A stretch of DNA of 50,119 nucleotides from DATDAH01 sp036525535 (GTDB lineage Bacteria; Actinomycetota; Acidimicrobiia; Acidimicrobiales; DATDAH01), in the NCBI GenBank assembly GCA_036525535.1, contig DATDAH010000269.1, positions 1 to 50,119 of the forward strand, in the 5' to 3' direction. This document shows, in pieces, positions 40,365 through 48,143 of the stretch (position 1 is the stretch's first letter; the number at the start of each line of letters is the position of its first letter). A program made the position numbers and the translations under genes. The notes beneath the pieces were generated by a model. The model ran no database searches. It saw nothing but the letters and a program-made list of their open reading frames with translations, and was not told the DNA's origin.

Positions 40365-41336
40365 GTGATCATCGACGTGGCCGCGTACCGGGACGGAAAG
40401 CGCTGTGACGACGTGGTCACCCTCGACCAGGCGCTCCGGGTCAGCCACCACGGCGAGGGGTTCGTCTGGCTCGGCCTCTACGAGCCCACCCAGGACGAGT
40501 TCGACGTCGCCTGCCGCCGCTTCGACCTCCACGAGTTGGCCGTCGAGGACGCCATCAAGGCCCACCAGCGCCCCAAGCTCGAGGTCTACGGCCCCACGGT
40601 CTCCATGGTGCTCAAGACGGCGCGCTACCTCGACGTCGAAGAAGAGGTGGAGTTCGGCGAGATCTTCCTCTTCGTCGGCGACGACTTCGTCGTCGCCGTC
40701 CGCCACGGCGAGGCCAGCGCCCTCGGCGACGTCCGGCGCGAGCTCGAGGGTCGTCCGGACCGGCTGACCTGCGGGCCCAGCGCCGTCCTCCACGCCATCG
40801 TCGACCGTGTCGTCGACGACTACCTGCCGGTGCTCGAAGGGATCGACACCGACATCGAGGAGGTCGAGGAGCAGGTCTTCTCCCGGGCCGGCGAGAACCC
40901 CGTGGAGCGCATCTACAACCTCAAGCGGGAGGTCCTCGACTTCCACCGGGCGACCGTGCCCCTGGTCGACCCCGTCGAGCGCCTGGCCGAGGGCAAGGTG
41001 CCCAATGTCCACGGGACGATCCAGCCCTACTTCCGCGACGTCCACGACCACCTCGTTCGCGTCACCGAGCGGGTCGTCGCCGACCGGGACCTGCTCAACA
41101 GCGTCCTGGAGGCCAACCTCACCCAGGTCGGGATTCGTCAGAACGAGGACATGCGCAAGATCTCCGCCTGGGTGGCCATCGGCGTGGTGCCCACCCTCCT
41201 CGCCGGCATCTACGGGATGAACCTCCGCCACATGCCCCTGCTCGAGCACGACGCGGCCTTCCCGATCGTGGTCGGCGTGATGGTCGGGATCGCCGTGGGG
41301 CTCTTCGCCCTCTTCCGACGGCGCGACTGGCTCTGA
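40365..41336 (+). CDS. corA: CorA-type Mg2+/Co2+ channel
   Basis: This 323-residue protein has a large N-terminal cytoplasmic domain (ferredoxin-like, then the long stalk helix around residues 170-270) and two C-terminal membrane helices. The signature GIYGMN lies at the end of the first membrane helix, followed by the acidic/His loop LRHMPLLEHD and a short basic tail RRRDWL. It forms a pentameric divalent-cation channel. The GTG start is 19 nt after the alkylsulfatase stop. It is convergent with the ABC exporter operon. Confidence 0.93.
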   Translation: MIIDVAAYRDGKRCDDVVTLDQALRVSHHGEGFVWLGLYEPTQDEFDVACRRFDLHELAVEDAIKAHQRPKLEVYGPTVSMVLKTARYLDVEEEVEFGEIFLFVGDDFVVAVRHGEASALGDVRRELEGRPDRLTCGPSAVLHAIVDRVVDDYLPVLEGIDTDIEEVEEQVFSRAGENPVERIYNLKREVLDFHRATVPLVDPVERLAEGKVPNVHGTIQPYFRDVHDHLVRVTERVVADRDLLNSVLEANLTQVGIRQNEDMRKISAWVAIGVVPTLLAGIYGMNLRHMPLLEHDAAFPIVVGVMVGIAVGLFALFRRRDWL

Positions 41337-41348
41337 GCCGACCGTCGG

Positions 41349-42191
41349 TCAGTTCGTGGCCCGCTGCATGGCCCGGATGCCGACGGTGAGGCCGACCAGG
41401 GCCAGCCCGGCAGCCGACAGGGCTCCCCAGAGGACGACCGGGTCGGTCACGTCGCCGGCGAACAGGGCCCGCTCGGCGTCCACGATGTGGGTCAGGGGGT
41501 TGATCTTGGACAGGGCCTGCAGCCACCCGGGCGCGTCGTCGAGGGGCAGGAGCATCCCGGACAGGAGCAGCAGCGGGAAGATGAGGGTCTGCTGGACCGA
41601 CCAGAAGATCCAGTCCTCGGACTGCACGGCCAAGGCCAGCGTGTAGGACAGCGCGCCGAGGCCGACACCGAAGACGGCGAGCATCGCCATCCCGATCACC
41701 GCCCCGCCGAGCTCCAGCCGGAAGCCGAAGGGGATCACCACCGCCACGATGATCGAGGCCTGAGCGACCAGGGGCACGATCTCCTTCAGCGCTCGGCCGA
41801 GCAGCAGCGAGGACCGGCTCAGCGGGGTCACCAGCATCCGCTCGTGGGAGCCGGTCTGGATCTCCAGCAACAGGTTGGAGCCCGTCGTGGATGCGGCGAA
41901 CAGCGCCGACATGACCAGGATCCCGGGCACGAAGGTCTGCAGCGTGGCGGCCGTCCCTGCGCCCGTGACCGAGATCAGCAGGGGGCCGAAGAGGGCCAGG
42001 AAGAAGAGCGGCTGGACCATCGTGAAGATGACCGAGAACGGGTTCCGCAGCGTCGGCCGCAGCTCCCGGGTCATCACGGTCATCGTGTCGGTCACGAGGG
42101 TGGGCACGTTCAGGCTCCTTGCCGGAGTGGGCTCGGCCCGGGGAGGGGCCGGCCGGCGATCGGTGGGTCGGTCGGGGGTGATGATGCTCAT
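41349..42191 (-). CDS. ABC-2 type exporter permease (DrrB-like)
   Basis: This 280-residue protein has a Pro/Arg-rich cytoplasmic N-terminus and six membrane helices. The first loop region contains TRELRPTLRNPFSVIFTMVQPLFFLALFG. Before the last helix are LLLSGMLLPLDDAPGWLQALSKINPLTHIVDAERALFAG, a hallmark of ABC-2 drug exporters such as DrrB. Its ATG overlaps the stop of the ATPase gene (ATGA), so both subunits are made together. The substrate is probably a hydrophobic compound; the assignment rests on family. Confidence 0.9.
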   Translation of the reverse strand: MSIITPDRPTDRRPAPPRAEPTPARSLNVPTLVTDTMTVMTRELRPTLRNPFSVIFTMVQPLFFLALFGPLLISVTGAGTAATLQTFVPGILVMSALFAASTTGSNLLLEIQTGSHERMLVTPLSRSSLLLGRALKEIVPLVAQASIIVAVVIPFGFRLELGGAVIGMAMLAVFGVGLGALSYTLALAVQSEDWIFWSVQQTLIFPLLLLSGMLLPLDDAPGWLQALSKINPLTHIVDAERALFAGDVTDPVVLWGALSAAGLALVGLTVGIRAMQRATN

Positions 42192-43150
42192 GCCGCCACG
42201 TCCTCTCGCAGGCTCCGGCCCGTCAGGGTCAGGAAGACGTCGTCGAGGGTGGGGCGACGGACCTCGGCGGCCTGTACGTCCAGGCCGTCGGCGTCGAGGG
42301 CCCGGAGCAGGCCGGGCAGGGTGCCTGCCCCCTCCACGACCCGCAGGCTCACCGTCCCGGCGTCGACTTCGACCTCCTGGGCCTGGGCGACGCGGCCGGC
42401 GAGCTCCACGACGCGGCGGGCGGACACGTCGCCGTCGGTCACGAGGACGATGCGATCGCCGGCCAGCTGAGCCTTCAGGCGGTCGGCGGTGTCGTCGGCG
42501 ATGACCACGCCGTGGTCGATGACCATGACCCGCTCGGCCATGGAGTCCGCCTCGTCCAGGTAGTGGGTGGTGAGCACGATCGTCATGCCGTGCTCCCGGC
42601 GGAGGCGCAGGATGTGCTCCCAGAGGTTGGCCCGGCTCTGGGGGTCGAGGCCGGTCGACGGCTCGTCCAGGAAGAGCAGCTGGGGACGGTGCACCAGGCC
42701 GAGGGCCACGTCCAGGCGCCGGCGCTGGCCGCCGGAGAGCGTGTTGGCGGCCCGATCGGCGAGGGCGACCAGGTCGAGGGCATCGAGCAGGTCGTCGCTG
42801 CGGCGGCGGGACTCGTCCTTGGCCAGGCCGTAGGCGCGACCCTGGGTGACCAGCTCGTCGCGCACCCGCTGGTTCTGGCCGGCGCCGTTGCCCTGGCCGA
42901 CGTAGCCGATGCCGCGCCGGACCTCGCCCGGCTCGGCCACCACGTCGTGGCCCACGACCCGGGCCTCGCCCGCGGTCGGCGTCAGCAGGGTGGTCAGCAT
43001 CCGCATCGTCGTCGACTTGCCGGCGCCGTTGGGACCGAGGAGGGCGACGAGCTCGCCCTCCTGGACCTCGAGGTCCAGGTCGCGGACGGCCTCGACCGTC
43101 CCCTCCTTCGTGCCGAAGTGCCGGGTCAGGCCCTGGGTCTGGATCATCAT
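42188..43150 (-). CDS. ABC exporter ATP-binding protein (DrrA-like)
   Basis: This 320-residue ATPase has Walker A GPNGAGKST (about 39-47), signature LSGGQRRRLDVA, Walker B LLFLDEPSTGLDP and switch His VLTTHYLDEAD. A C-terminal regulatory extension of about 90 residues ends RRPTLDDVFLTLTGRSL, the element that in DrrA-type ATPases contacts the permease. IGYVGQGNGAGQNQRVRDELVTQGRAYGL is the family's Q-loop region. ATG 43150 and ATG 43147 are adjacent alternatives. It diverges from a WYL regulator across a 62-bp gap with ordered CTTCCGG repeats, so that regulator probably controls it. Confidence 0.92.
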   Translation of the reverse strand: MMIQTQGLTRHFGTKEGTVEAVRDLDLEVQEGELVALLGPNGAGKSTTMRMLTTLLTPTAGEARVVGHDVVAEPGEVRRGIGYVGQGNGAGQNQRVRDELVTQGRAYGLAKDESRRRSDDLLDALDLVALADRAANTLSGGQRRRLDVALGLVHRPQLLFLDEPSTGLDPQSRANLWEHILRLRREHGMTIVLTTHYLDEADSMAERVMVIDHGVVIADDTADRLKAQLAGDRIVLVTDGDVSARRVVELAGRVAQAQEVEVDAGTVSLRVVEGAGTLPGLLRALDADGLDVQAAEVRRPTLDDVFLTLTGRSLREDVAA

Positions 43151-43168
43151 GACCCGAGACTCGCGCCT

Positions 43169-43210
43169 CTTCCGGACAGATTCTGGCCGGAAGGTGGAAG
43201 AATCTTCCGG
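43169..43210. promoter_or_regulatory. alternating CTTCCGG sites between ABC exporter and WYL genes
   Basis: CTTCCGG occurs at 43169-43175, as its reverse complement at 43187-43193 and again at 43204-43210, with start spacings of 18 and 17 bp. The longer motif AGAATCT(G)TCCGG appears on the minus strand at 43184-43172 and AGAATCTTCCGG on the plus strand at 43199-43210. The copies lie where the -10 regions of the two divergent genes are expected, so a bound regulator would affect both. Confidence 0.6.
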
Positions 43211-43212
43211 GC

Positions 43213-44208
43213 ATGGCCGACCCCAGCTCCCGCATGCTCCGGCTCCTCTCCCTCCTGCAGACCCACCGGCACTGGGCGGGGGCCGAGCTGGCCGACCGGC
43301 TGGAGGTGTCCGAGCGCACGCTGCGCCGCGACGTCGACCGCCTCCGCGAGCTCGGCTACCCCGTCGATGCCACCCGGGGCACCGACGGCGGCTACCAGCT
43401 GGCCGCCGGGAGCCAGCTCCCCCCGCTCCTCCTCGATGACGAGGAGGCGGTCGCCATCGCCGTCGGCCTACGGGCGGCGGCGGTCAGCCCGGTGGCCGGC
43501 ATCGACGAGACCTCGGTACGGGCCTTGGCCAAGCTCGAGCAGGTCCTGCCCGCCCGGCTCCGCCACCGGGTGGGCGCCCTCCAGCACTACTCCGAACCGC
43601 TGACCCGCGGCGGGGCCCGGGGTGGGGAGGAGCCGACCATCAACCCCTCCGACCTGACCGAGATCGCCGGGGCCTGCCGGGACACGGTTCGCCTCCGCTT
43701 CGACTACGAACGGCGAGACGGCGTCGCCGGCGGACGCATGGTCGAGCCCCATCGCCTGGTGTCGACCGGGCGGCGCTGGTACCTCGTGGCCTGGGACGTC
43801 GACCGGGAGGACTGGCGGACCTTCCGGGTCGACCGGATGCAGGAGCCCAAGGCCCTGACCCGGACCTTCGCCGCCCGAGAGTTGCCGGAGGGCGTGGACG
43901 CCGCCGCCTTCGTCGAGGCGGGGCTGCAGTCGGCCTGGGCCCCCGCCGAGGGCGTGGTCACCGTCGCCGTGCCCCTCGACGAGGCAACGGGGTACTCGCC
44001 CATGTGCGGGTTGTCCCTCGAGGCCGTCGACGCCACGAGCTGCCGACTCCGCCTCCGGGCCGACAGCTGGGAGTGGCTGGCCGTCGTCATCGCCCTCCTC
44101 CCGTTCCCGATCGTCACCGTCGAGCCCGCCGAGCTCCGCGACCACCTCCAGGCCATTGTCCAGCGCCTCACCCCCGCCGCGTCCGGATCGATCCGTGACC
44201 ACTCCTGA
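43213..44208 (+). CDS. WYL-domain transcriptional regulator
   Basis: This 331-residue regulator has an N-terminal winged helix (MLRLLSLLQTHRHWAGAELADRLEVSERTLRRDVDRLRELGYPV). The WYL domain follows (residues about 150-225), with RRWYLVAWDVDREDWRTFRVDRM holding the signature Trp-Tyr-Leu and the Arg residues thought to contact a ligand. A C-terminal WCX-like extension runs to the end. WYL proteins are ligand-responsive activators or repressors. The ordered repeats immediately upstream are its likely binding sites, making the divergent ABC exporter its first target. Confidence 0.9.
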   Translation: MADPSSRMLRLLSLLQTHRHWAGAELADRLEVSERTLRRDVDRLRELGYPVDATRGTDGGYQLAAGSQLPPLLLDDEEAVAIAVGLRAAAVSPVAGIDETSVRALAKLEQVLPARLRHRVGALQHYSEPLTRGGARGGEEPTINPSDLTEIAGACRDTVRLRFDYERRDGVAGGRMVEPHRLVSTGRRWYLVAWDVDREDWRTFRVDRMQEPKALTRTFAARELPEGVDAAAFVEAGLQSAWAPAEGVVTVAVPLDEATGYSPMCGLSLEAVDATSCRLRLRADSWEWLAVVIALLPFPIVTVEPAELRDHLQAIVQRLTPAASGSIRDHS

Positions 44209-44216
44209 GCTCTGCC

Positions 44217-44228
44217 AGAATGCTCCGG
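44217..44228 (+). promoter_or_regulatory. candidate WYL-regulator site upstream of the diiron MBL gene
   Basis: AGAATGCTCCGG matches AGAATCTTCCGG (43199-43210) at 10 of 12 positions and stands 44 nt before ATG 44272. If it is a true site, the MBL gene belongs to the same regulon as the ABC exporter. Confidence 0.35.
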
Positions 44229-44271
44229 CCGGTCCACCGGTGCCGGCCCCTGACCACGAGGTGCTTGCCTG

Positions 44272-44994
44272 ATGGAGACGAACGTCAACGAAGTGGCCGA
44301 CGGCATCTACCGACTGTCGACCTGGATCGAGCCCGCCGGGCTGGTGTTCAACCAGTACCTGCTCGACGCCGAAGAGCCCCTGCTGTTCCACACCGGCCAG
44401 CGAACACTCTTCCCGCTGGTGAAGGACGCCGTGGCCACGGTGATGGCGCCCGAACGCGTGCGCTGGATCGCCTTCGGCCACCTCGAGTCCGACGAGTGCG
44501 GGGCGATGAACGAATGGCTGGCCACCGCGCCGGACGCTGAGGTCCTGGGCGGTCACCTGGCCAACGTCTTGTCGCTGAACGACCTGGCCGACCGACCTCC
44601 GGTCGGCATCGGTGACGGCGAGGTGCGGGACCTGGGCGGCAAGCGGGTCCGCCACATCGACACGCCCCACGTCCCTCACGGCTGGGACGCCCGGGTCCTG
44701 TACGAGGAGACGACCCAGACCCTGCTCTGCGGCGATCTGTTCACCCGGCAGGGCGAGACCCCGGCGGTCACCGACGACGACATCGTGGGCCCCGCCCTCG
44801 CCGCCGAGGACGTCTACGGCGCGACCTGCCTGACCCCGACGACGGGCGCCACGATCCGCGGCCTGAGCGAGCTGGGCGCCACGACGCTGGCCTTGATGCA
44901 CGGCTCCGCCTTCACCGGGGACACCACCGAGGCCCTCGATGCCCTGGCCCGCGACTACGACCGTCGAGTCACCGAGGCGCAGGCCGCGGCCTGA
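44272..44994 (+). CDS. stand-alone diiron MBL-fold oxidoreductase-like protein (ODP family)
   Basis: This 240-residue metallo-beta-lactamase-fold protein has ligands arranged as in flavodiiron proteins: H70-x-E72-x-D74 (FGHLESDE), His133/His136 (TPHVPHGWD), Asp155 (LCGDLF) and His210 (LMHGS). The Glu and Asp at 72 and 74 favour iron over the zinc site of hydrolases. It lacks the flavodoxin and rubredoxin domains of flavodiiron O2/NO reductases, so it would need a separate electron donor or act as an O2/NO sensor or binder. GAGGTG lies about 8 nt before the ATG. Confidence 0.78.
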   Translation: METNVNEVADGIYRLSTWIEPAGLVFNQYLLDAEEPLLFHTGQRTLFPLVKDAVATVMAPERVRWIAFGHLESDECGAMNEWLATAPDAEVLGGHLANVLSLNDLADRPPVGIGDGEVRDLGGKRVRHIDTPHVPHGWDARVLYEETTQTLLCGDLFTRQGETPAVTDDDIVGPALAAEDVYGATCLTPTTGATIRGLSELGATTLALMHGSAFTGDTTEALDALARDYDRRVTEAQAAA

Positions 44995-45033
44995 CCCGTT
45001 CGGGGAACGAGATCCGGACGTCGGCAGTCGGAT

Positions 45034-46221
45034 TCAGGTCTCCGAAGCGATGGTGGCCCGAACCCGAGGGGCCAGGACCAGCAGGACGCCGCCCGCCACC
45101 GACACCGCCACGAGCACGGCGAGCGGCGCCGCCGGGCCCGTGGCGGCCACGATGACCCCGGTCAGGGCCGCCAGGCTCGTCGCCGCCACGTTGGCGGCGA
45201 TCAGCTGCCAACCCGACACCCGACCGGCGGCCTCCTCGCCGACGCGATTCCCCGTGTGGGCGAGCAGGGTCGGGAACTGCGGCGCCAGGGCCACGCCCGC
45301 GGCCAGGGCCAGGGGCAGGACGAATGGGGCGGGGACCACGGCCAGTCCGGTGAAGCTGATCACCAGGACGCCGACGCCGAGGAGGAGAGCCCGGTCGGGT
45401 AGGTCGAACCGGCCGAGGAGGAGCCGACCGATGGTGATCCCGCCCCAGAAGGCGCCCACCGACAGCCCGGCCAGCCGGTCGTCCACCCCGCGGGCGTCCT
45501 CGAGGACGGTCGCCAACCAGCCGCCCGTGGTCACCTCGATGCTCACGAAGGCGGCGAAGAGGCCGAGCGAGACCAGCACCGCCGGCGCGGTCAGCAGCCG
45601 AGCCAGGGAGATCACCTCGGCGGACCCACCCCCGGCGTCACCCGGCGCGGCTCGGACCAGGCGGAGGGCGGCGGGCCAGGTCAGAGCCGGTGCGCGCACC
45701 GCCACGGCGGCGACCAGGGCCACGACGGCCCCGCTCAGGAAGCCGGCGACGACGGAGTCCGTCACGGCGATGATCACCGGACCCACCGTGGCCCCGACGC
45801 CGTAGCTCCCCGCGGCCAGCCCCGCCCGGCTGACGCTGCCCGAGACCGCCAGGAACCGGGCGCCCAGTGAGTCCAGCATCCCGGACAGGACTCCGATCAG
45901 CCCGAAGGCGACGATCAGGGCCACCCACTGAGGCTCCGTTGCCACCCACGCCTCGCCCGCCGCCAACCCGACCAGGGTCAAGGCACACGCCGTCCCGTAG
46001 GGCAGGCGGACCAGCAACGGGCCGCTGGAGGCGGAGGTCACGAGGCGACCCAGGCCGTAGGCCAGCACGAGCACCCCGAGGTCACCGTCGGCCCGACCCA
46101 GCTCGTCCCGCAACGTCGGCCACGCCACGCCGAGCATGGCCACGGGCATGCCGAAGGCCAGGTACACGAGGCAGGCCACGGCGGTCTCGGAGCGCCAGAG
46201 AACCCGAGACGAGGTCGTCAT
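45034..46221 (-). CDS. MFS transporter
   Basis: This 395-residue protein has about twelve hydrophobic helices in two halves. The first half contains the loop GPLLVRLPYGTACALTLVGLA and GMLDSLGARFLA. The second begins near residue 220, with GAFWGGITIGRLLLGRFDL resembling the conserved 2-3 and 8-9 loops of the YbjJ/FucP-like branch. The substrate is unknown. ATG 46221 is selected because an upstream extension is rich in charged low-complexity sequence and runs antisense to the asparaginase gene. It diverges from that gene with 99 bp between starts. Confidence 0.85.
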   Translation of the reverse strand: MTTSSRVLWRSETAVACLVYLAFGMPVAMLGVAWPTLRDELGRADGDLGVLVLAYGLGRLVTSASSGPLLVRLPYGTACALTLVGLAAGEAWVATEPQWVALIVAFGLIGVLSGMLDSLGARFLAVSGSVSRAGLAAGSYGVGATVGPVIIAVTDSVVAGFLSGAVVALVAAVAVRAPALTWPAALRLVRAAPGDAGGGSAEVISLARLLTAPAVLVSLGLFAAFVSIEVTTGGWLATVLEDARGVDDRLAGLSVGAFWGGITIGRLLLGRFDLPDRALLLGVGVLVISFTGLAVVPAPFVLPLALAAGVALAPQFPTLLAHTGNRVGEEAAGRVSGWQLIAANVAATSLAALTGVIVAATGPAAPLAVLVAVSVAGGVLLVLAPRVRATIASET

Positions 46222-46306
46222 CGCCAGAGGACACCAGAGCCGATTCCGATCGACAACACCGGCGCCCGCAGGACCGGGACCAGGACGCCGGCGCAGGCCG
46301 CGGCAG

Positions 46307-46312
46307 TACGGT
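46307..46312 (+). promoter_or_regulatory. -10 hexamer TACGGT of the asparaginase gene
   Basis: TACGGT lies 8 nt before GTG 46321 without a ribosome binding site, consistent with a leaderless message. Confidence 0.45.
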
Positions 46313-46320
46313 CGCGGGCC

Positions 46321-47337
46321 GTGCCGCTCCCGCCGGAATCCGACGCCGGGGGAGCGGCGCCGGTCCTCGTGGAGGTCACCCGGGGCGACCAGGTCGAGAG
46401 CCGGCACCGAGGCTCCGTCGTGGTCGTCGACGCCGCCGGCGCCGACGCGCTCGCCCTGGGCGACGTCGACCAACCCGTCCTCCCCCGGTCTGCGGTCAAG
46501 GCTCTGCAGGCGTTGCCGCTGGTGGCGACCGGCGCGGCCGACGCACTGCGGCTGGGGGAGCGGGCCCTGGCTCTGGCCTGCGCGTCCCACAACGCCGAAC
46601 CGGAGCACGTCGCCGGCGTCGAGGCGATGCTGGCGGCCGCCGGCCTCGGGGCCGACGACCTGGCCTGCGGGGCCCACTGGCCCTACCGCCAGGACCAGAC
46701 GATCGCCCTGGCCCGGACGGGAGCCTCGCCGAGCCCGCTGCACAACAACTGCTCGGGCAAGCACGCCGGCTTCCTCGCCGTCGCCCGCCGCCTGGGTACG
46801 GCGACCGAGGGCTACACCGAACCCGATCACCCGGTGCAGCAGCAAGCTCGATCCGCCATCGAGGCGGCGTGCGGCGTGACCCTCGCCCCGCCCGCGGTCG
46901 ACGGTTGCTCCGCCCCGACCTGGCCGATACCGCTCCGAGCGCTGGCCCGCGGCTTCGCCCGGTTCGGCACGGGTGAGGGGTTGCTCCCCGAGCACGGAGC
47001 CGCGGCAGAGCGCCTCCGGGCCGCCGTGGCCACCGAGCCGTTCCTGGTCGCCGGCACGGGCCGGTTCGACACCGAGGTCATGGACGTCACGGGGGGCCGG
47101 GCCTTCGTGAAGACCGGGGCCGAGGGCGTGTACACCGCCGCGCTACCCGACCTCGGCCTGGGCGTGGCGCTGAAGATCGACGACGGGGCCACGCGGGCGT
47201 CCGAGGTGGTGATGGCCACGGTGCTCGCCCGGTACCTGCCCGACATCGACCTGGCATCGTTCGTGGAACCGCCGGTTCGCTCATGGCGAGGCGTGCCCGT
47301 GGGCCGGCTGCGTCCGGCGGCGGCCCTCCGTCCTTGA
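46321..47337 (+). CDS. L-asparaginase II (Rhizobium etli ReAV type)
   Basis: This 338-residue enzyme hydrolyses asparagine to aspartate and ammonia. It belongs to the class 3 family unrelated to the E. coli enzymes. The serine-lysine pair is Ser57 and Lys60 (RSAVK), as in the SxxK of ReAV. The metal-site residues are Cys144 and Lys147 (NNCSGKHAGF) and Cys196 (DGCSAPT). CASHNAEPEHV and GTGRFDTEVMD are further family landmarks. No signal peptide is present, so it is cytoplasmic. GTG 46321 is 8 nt after TACGGT. It diverges from an MFS transporter, which might handle the substrate or product. Confidence 0.92.
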   Translation: MPLPPESDAGGAAPVLVEVTRGDQVESRHRGSVVVVDAAGADALALGDVDQPVLPRSAVKALQALPLVATGAADALRLGERALALACASHNAEPEHVAGVEAMLAAAGLGADDLACGAHWPYRQDQTIALARTGASPSPLHNNCSGKHAGFLAVARRLGTATEGYTEPDHPVQQQARSAIEAACGVTLAPPAVDGCSAPTWPIPLRALARGFARFGTGEGLLPEHGAAAERLRAAVATEPFLVAGTGRFDTEVMDVTGGRAFVKTGAEGVYTAALPDLGLGVALKIDDGATRASEVVMATVLARYLPDIDLASFVEPPVRSWRGVPVGRLRPAAALRP

Positions 47338-47354
47338 CGGTTCAGGTCCAGATC

Positions 47355-47388
47355 GGCTCGTCGCCGAGCGGCCACTGCGCTGGTGGCG
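47355..47388. terminator. weak hairpins between asparaginase and pssA genes
   Basis: GCTCG/CGAGC (47356-47369) and GCCAC/GTGGC (47371-47387) can form two small adjacent stems in the 86-bp convergent gap. No T run follows, so intrinsic termination is doubtful. Confidence 0.25.
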
Positions 47389-47423
47389 GCGCGAACGACG
47401 TCGCCGTCGAACCGCTCAGGGGA

Positions 47424-48143
47424 TCAGGACCGCCGGACCAGGGCCCGCACCGGGCCGGCGGCGGCGTAGCCCCAGGCCACGATCAGCAGGGTCGCGGTGG
47501 GCTCGAGGGCGATCACGACGAGGGCCACGACGGCGACGGCGACCGCATGGCTGGGCCGGGGCCGGAGCTTCACCCGCTTGAAGGACGAATACGGGATCGG
47601 GCTGACCATCAGGGTGGCCGCCACGACGAGCACCGCGGGGACCAGAAAGGCGGCGAGCCCACCGACCGGCGAGGCCGGGTGCAGGGCCACGACCGACACG
47701 ACCAGCCCGGCGGCGGCCGGCGAGGGCAGGCCGGCGAAGCAGCTCCCGTCCGTCTCGTGGCTGTGCACGTTGAAGCGGGCCAGGCGCAGGGCGGCGGCGA
47801 GCACGAAGGCGAAGGCGGCGAGGAAGGGCTGGCCGTGGGGGACCAGGCCCCACTGGTAGGCGAGGATGGCGGGGGCGACACCGAAGGAGACGAGGTCGGC
47901 CAGGCTGTCCAGCTCGGCCCCGAAGGCCGAGCAGGAGTCGGTGAGACGGGCGATGCGGCCGTCCAGGGCGTCGAGGATGCCGGCGACCACGATGAGCTCG
48001 GCGGCGGTGCCGAAGTCATGGTGCAGCGCCTGGATGACCGCGGCGAAACCGAAGAACAGGTTGCCGATGGTGAAGACGCTCGGGAGTTGGGCGGCACCCC
48101 GTTGGAGGCCGGGGCGACCTTCGAGGCTCTCGGCGAAGTTCAT
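47424..48143 (-). CDS. pssA: CDP-diacylglycerol-serine O-phosphatidyltransferase
   Basis: This 239-residue membrane enzyme makes phosphatidylserine from CDP-diacylglycerol and serine. The CDP-alcohol phosphotransferase motif is complete: DGRIARLTDSCSAFGAELDSLAD, with the DG, AR, G and two catalytic Asp residues in the required spacing. PSVFTIGNLFFGFAAV precedes it and LRLARFNV follows, both typical of PssA. About seven or eight membrane helices are present. The ATG overlaps the psd stop (ATGA), so the two steps of phosphatidylethanolamine synthesis are translated together. Confidence 0.93.
   Translation of the reverse strand: MNFAESLEGRPGLQRGAAQLPSVFTIGNLFFGFAAVIQALHHDFGTAAELIVVAGILDALDGRIARLTDSCSAFGAELDSLADLVSFGVAPAILAYQWGLVPHGQPFLAAFAFVLAAALRLARFNVHSHETDGSCFAGLPSPAAAGLVVSVVALHPASPVGGLAAFLVPAVLVVAATLMVSPIPYSSFKRVKLRPRPSHAVAVAVVALVVIALEPTATLLIVAWGYAAAGPVRALVRRS

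Noticed and set aside
46222..46995. N-terminal extension of the MFS transporter
   Set aside because: The extension is charged, low-complexity and antisense to the asparaginase gene. The transporter proper begins at ATG 46221.
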